From Clostridium muellerianum (GTDB lineage Bacteria > Bacillota > Clostridia > Clostridiales > Clostridiaceae), in contig NZ_JABBNI010000004.1 of assembly GCF_012926525.1 (NCBI RefSeq), forward strand, positions 124,001 through 188,000: a DNA stretch of 64,000 nucleotides. Reading direction: 5' to 3'. A program made the translations under genes and the position numbers. A model generated the notes under the pieces. It saw nothing but the letters and a program-made list of their open reading frames with translations, was not told the origin of the DNA and ran no database searches. This document shows, piece after piece, positions 61,160 through 64,000 of the stretch (position 1 is the stretch's first letter; each line of letters starts with the position of its first letter).

Positions 61160-62049
61160 TAGGAATAGGTAAGACCTTTATATTATCTCCGCCTTTTCCC
61201 CTCCTCCACACCGTACATGAGACATTCACCTCATACGGCGTTTCATCAATGAAAATTATACTTTAATTTATCAATACACCTGAAAGCTTTATGTTAAAAC
61301 TAAGAAAATCATAAAACCCCATCCAGTCAACATCTCGCATCTGAATATTCCAAAGTTCTGCTTTTTTTAGTCCTAATCGAACCTGGTTGTAATGTATGAT
61401 AATTTATTTCTTGTTTTTTGACTTGTGGCTATCCCTCCATTTGCTTTCACAAACTTCAACGGTACCATGCCACTACTTTCACTGATATTAAAGCAAGTTA
61501 TAATTATTCATCTTTCCTTACTACCACTTCAACGAAAATAAGTTCTTTACGTTACCAGCTTACCACGTTCCAATAACTTTATCCTTGCATATATCCTTAG
61601 GTAATTCTTATTAGCCTGTGTGTATACTATATTTAGTACTCACCACCTTTAATGGTATAAGTTCTTTCATAGCATAAATTTTTACTAAACCTCACACACC
61701 CTACAACTTTGGTAGTTAAAGCATTTCTACTTTATAAACTCTTAGACCCGTATATTTAGAATTTTGTCAGTAATTTTGGACACTTTTACCATAGATATTT
61801 TATGGACTCCCGACCTATCTTACACTTGACTACCTCCAGTTCGCTTTTCCTAGAGCTATCGCTCCTTAGAGTGTAATCTCAGCCGTCTTCACCGAGCTTA
61901 TAATAAAACTTTTCTTATAAAAGCTTCGCTATTCGAAGCATCACAAAAAGCCCTTCAAGGTGTTACCCTCTCATTTGACTTTTCAAGTTATCAGTTCTTA
62001 AACAGTTCATCTGTTTAGGCAATACTTTTCATATTGCAAAGTGTCGCAC
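61160..62049 (-). mobile_element. Group II intron without its reverse transcriptase ORF
   Basis: On the minus strand the element starts GTGCGAC at 62049, continues with domain I features (GAGAGGGTAACACC; GAAGACGGCTGAG; GGTAGTCAAGTGTAAGATAG) and ends with a 34-base domain V hairpin at 61208-61241: ACGCCGTATGAG, loop, CTCATGTACGGTGT, with a CGC catalytic triad. Domain VI follows with CTTACCTATTC near the 3' border. At about 890 bases it is far shorter than a full intron of about 2.4 kb: no maturase/reverse transcriptase frame remains. A short open stretch before domain V (LKKAELWNIQMRDVDW) could be its last trace. The 3' border is accurate only to about 10 bases. Confidence 0.75.
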
Positions 62050-62460
62050 TTATGTATTCTAAAATGTCTATGAGTCTTTTTAGAGGATAAAGTTCTGCCG
62101 CAATAATGAGAAATAAACACTGTTGGATTAGTTGTATAATTATTTTCTTTAAAGTTTCTTTGCAAATAGATCACTGATATTGACGTTTTACGCTATTATT
62201 ACCGTAAATGTCCAAAACGTGAAGCACCACATTTTCCACATTTAACGTTTTCGGAATTTTTTCCCAAGCCATCTTTTAACAAGTTTAATGCCTTTGCTAT
62301 ATTTGTGTTTGTAATATGCTAAAAGCATATGATAATCTACCATTTCAAAATAAATGATTTTAGGTACCTTATTAGCTTTAAACTTTTGACATTCTGGACT
62401 ATTCGAATCCTTAAAAGCCCACTGCTTAAGAGGAATATATTTAGCAATAAATAAAAGCAA
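62050..62460 (-). pseudogene. Transposase relic interrupted by the group II intron
   Basis: An open frame from 62460 to 62242 (72 residues, ending KLVKRWLGKKFRKR) is followed, after a frameshift, by VKCGKCGASRFGHLR. After another frameshift it continues YGNNSVKRQYQ-stop-SICKETL, where the stop TGA (62171-62173) replaces an expected Cys codon. Together this is a zinc ribbon of the kind found at the N-terminus of IS1/IS1595-like transposases (two CxxC pairs, second preceded by a QYQC-type strand). The sequence breaks off at the intron's 5' end. Two frameshifts and one stop show decay. The exact IS family is uncertain. Confidence 0.5.
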
Positions 62461-62883
62461 TTGATAAATTACCTTAAAAAGGTACTAATTGTACAAAAGC
62501 CAATAAATTACAATTAAATCTAAGGCAATGACATCCTTTTATGTTATTTTTGATTTTTGGCAGATCTAATTATAACCTTTGATATACAAAGAAAATTTAT
62601 AAAAATAGTGTAAAAAAATTTCACACTAACTTACACATATAAAGTAAAACATAATGATGATTTACGATACTGTGAATTATAAGTAAGTGATGAAATATTA
62701 AATTTTAATATTGGAATTAAAGTTACAAGAACCCAGATTAAAAGAGAACAAGTATCTTGGATTTTTAATTAAGCTTCCACAGTGAATCCCTCGAAACTAT
62801 TTTTTGCAAGATTAAAAATAGCTTAAGATAACTGATTTAAATTTCATATGGCAAAATTTATTTTCAATTCGTTTATCTATAGC
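62461..62883. other. AT-rich gap between wecE-type gene and the transposase relic
   Basis: 423 bases without a convincing gene on either strand. A short inverted repeat (AGTGTAAAAAAATTTCACACT near 62609) and a fragment of open frame on the plus strand near 62720-62800 interrupted by stops are all that is seen. It probably contains further decayed mobile DNA. Confidence 0.4.
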
Positions 62884-64000
62884 TTAAATATATTTATGTA
62901 TTATTTCTACAATATAGTTGATTTCCTCCACCTTTAATTCAGCATACATAGGTAACCTTAATAGTCTTCCACTTAAATCTTCAGTTTTAGGTAAATCCCC
63001 TAGTTTATATCCAAATTTCATCCCCATAAACGAATTATGAAGTGGTATATAGTGAAAGACTGCTGAAATTCCATTCTTTTTGAGGTTATTCATTAAATAA
63101 TCTCTCTCTTTTTCTGAGTTAAGAATTATATAAAACATATGATAGTTACTTTCGCAGTATTTTGATATTATAGGAAGTTTTAGCTTACCTTCTTCCTCTA
63201 AATCTTTTAAACCTTTATAATAAGTTTCATAAACTACTCTTCTTTTTTGCTGAATTTCATCTAGTTTTTCAAATTGAGCATACAACATAGCTGCTAAAAT
63301 ATCTGATGGTAAATAACTAGAACCAATATCTACCCAGCTATATTTATCCACTTCTCCTCTAAAAAATTGACTTCTATTAGTTCCTTTTTCTCTTATTATT
63401 TCTGCTCTTTTTTCCAGCTCTTCATCTCCATTTATTAAAATAGCTCCTCCTTCTCCACAGACATAATTTTTAGTTTCATGAAAACTATAACAGCCTATAT
63501 GTCCTATAGTACCTAGGTATTTTTTCTTATACTTAGCATTTACACCTTGAGCTGCATCCTCCACAACCTTTAATTTATTATCTTTGGCAATTTTCATTAT
63601 GCTATCCATATCGCAACTTACGCCTGCATAATGTACAGGAAAAATTGCTTTAGTTTTATTGGTTACTTTATTTTCTATATCCTTAGGATCAACATTCAAT
63701 GTGTCCTCACATATATCTGCAAAAATAGGTTTTGCTCCTCTAAGTACAATAGCATTGGCAGTAGATACAAAAGTATATGATGGAAGAATTACTTCGTTTC
63801 CTTCTTTTAAATCTAAAAGTATCGCTGCCATATCTAATGCTGAACTTCCTGATGTAGTCATTAAAGCTCTCTTAGTCTTAAATGTTTTCTCCATAAATTC
63901 ATTAACTTTCTTTGTATAATATCCATCTCCGTGAATAGCTCCTCTTTTTAAACAATCTTTTATATATTCTTCTTCTTTTTTTGTTATATAAGGTCTATTA
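62884..64000 (-). CDS. wecE: dTDP-4-amino-4,6-dideoxygalactose transaminase (WecE/RffA type), N-terminus cut off by window edge
   Basis: PLP-dependent DegT/DnrJ/EryC1/StrS sugar aminotransferase. The visible 372 codons are open to the window edge, and the frame continues upstream of the first internal ATG (63894) with RPYITKKEEEYIKDCLKRGA and HGDGYYTKKVNEFM, the conserved family N-terminus. Diagnostic parts: the PSYTFVSTANAIVLRGAKPIFAD block, DAAQGVNAKYKKKYLGTIGHIGC, the PLP-lysine motif SFHETKNY and REKGTNRSQFFRGEVDKYSW, the last strongly WecE-like. The enterobacterial enzyme makes TDP-Fuc4N for surface glycans. Here the product is likely a 4-amino-4,6-dideoxyhexose for flagellin or wall glycans. 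Confidence 0.92.
   Translation of the reverse strand, partial: NRPYITKKEEEYIKDCLKRGAIHGDGYYTKKVNEFMEKTFKTKRALMTTSGSSALDMAAILLDLKEGNEVILPSYTFVSTANAIVLRGAKPIFADICEDTLNVDPKDIENKVTNKTKAIFPVHYAGVSCDMDSIMKIAKDNKLKVVEDAAQGVNAKYKKKYLGTIGHIGCYSFHETKNYVCGEGGAILINGDEELEKRAEIIREKGTNRSQFFRGEVDKYSWVDIGSSYLPSDILAAMLYAQFEKLDEIQQKRRVVYETYYKGLKDLEEEGKLKLPIISKYCESNYHMFYIILNSEKERDYLMNNLKKNGISAVFHYIPLHNSFMGMKFGYKLGDLPKTEDLSGRLLRLPMYAELKVEEINYIVEIIHKYI

Noticed and set aside
61017..61229. 70-residue minus-strand ORF as a complete gene
   Set aside because: Its first third lies in domains V and VI of the group II intron, so the start is spurious. Only the part after about 61160 may be an old exon.
1..64000. CRISPR array, tRNA or rRNA genes
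   Set aside because: No regularly spaced direct repeats of 24-40 bases, no cloverleaf with a TTC-type arm and no rRNA signature was seen. The regular triplets at 51000 and 14750 are coding low-complexity.

Overview
The window is strongly AT-rich DNA from a low-GC, endospore-forming, motile Firmicute, most likely a Clostridium sensu stricto species. The evidence is the mraZ-rsmH-ftsL-spoVD-murE order with the sporulation-specific spoVD, a FliR-FlhB fusion (familiar in clostridia), cell-wall-binding-2 (CWB2) surface proteins, frequent TTG/GTG starts with strong AGGAGG sites, and candidate sporulation promoters. The species cannot be fixed from sequence reading alone.

Layout. (1) 1-5400, minus strand: start of the division and cell-wall cluster (mraZ, rsmH, ftsL-like, spoVD, murE, the last cut by the window edge), with a candidate MraZ operator of three 10-bp-spaced boxes. 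(2) 5.5-15 kb: unrelated housekeeping and unknown genes, namely ychF, a Lon-family protease with a degenerate ATPase part, an unknown small basic protein, a Ca2+ P-type ATPase, a CBS/DRTGG family II pyrophosphatase and a methionine-rich protein behind a SigK-like promoter. (3) 15-37.5 kb, minus strand: one long flagellar operon, flgB-flgC-fliE-fliF-fliG-fliH-fliI-fliJ-fliK-flgD-(TIGR02530)-flgE-flbD-fliL-fliO-fliP-fliQ-fliR/flhB-flhA-flhF-flhG-ycgR-sigD-(swrB-like)-(75-aa membrane protein)-flhO-flhP. motA/motB, fliM and fliN/fliY are absent. (4) 37.9-51.7 kb: surface and secreted proteins. A flagellin lies behind a secreted Ig-like protein with a SigD-type promoter. Its paralogue, a 1754-aa secreted protein and two CWB2 proteins (one Ig-like, one leucine-rich) follow. 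(5) 51.8-60.8 kb: a small unknown gene, a short SSB, a 477-bp palindromic element, an HD-GYP phosphodiesterase, two more flagellins, a tiny YjfB-family gene, and genes for sugar or glycan modification (epimerase, PseG-like hydrolase, SGNH hydrolase). (6) 60.8-62.9 kb: degenerate DNA holding an ORF-less group II intron inserted in a transposase relic. (7) 62.9-64 kb: WecE-type sugar aminotransferase, cut by the window edge.

How it fits together. The operon builds the basal body, export gate, rod and hook, and encodes SigD. SigD then probably fires the late promoters seen here before a flagellin (59.7 kb) and before the secreted-protein/flagellin pair (39.5 kb). The PseG-like, epimerase, WecE and SGNH genes beside the flagellins suggest decoration of flagellin or another surface polymer. 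YcgR and HD-GYP proteins suggest cyclic-di-GMP control. Four intergenic copies of a palindromic repeat with a GGACAATTGACAG-like core are scattered over the window.

Limits: no database search was possible. Domain names rest on recognised motifs, promoters on consensus matches by eye, and intron and repeat borders are approximate.
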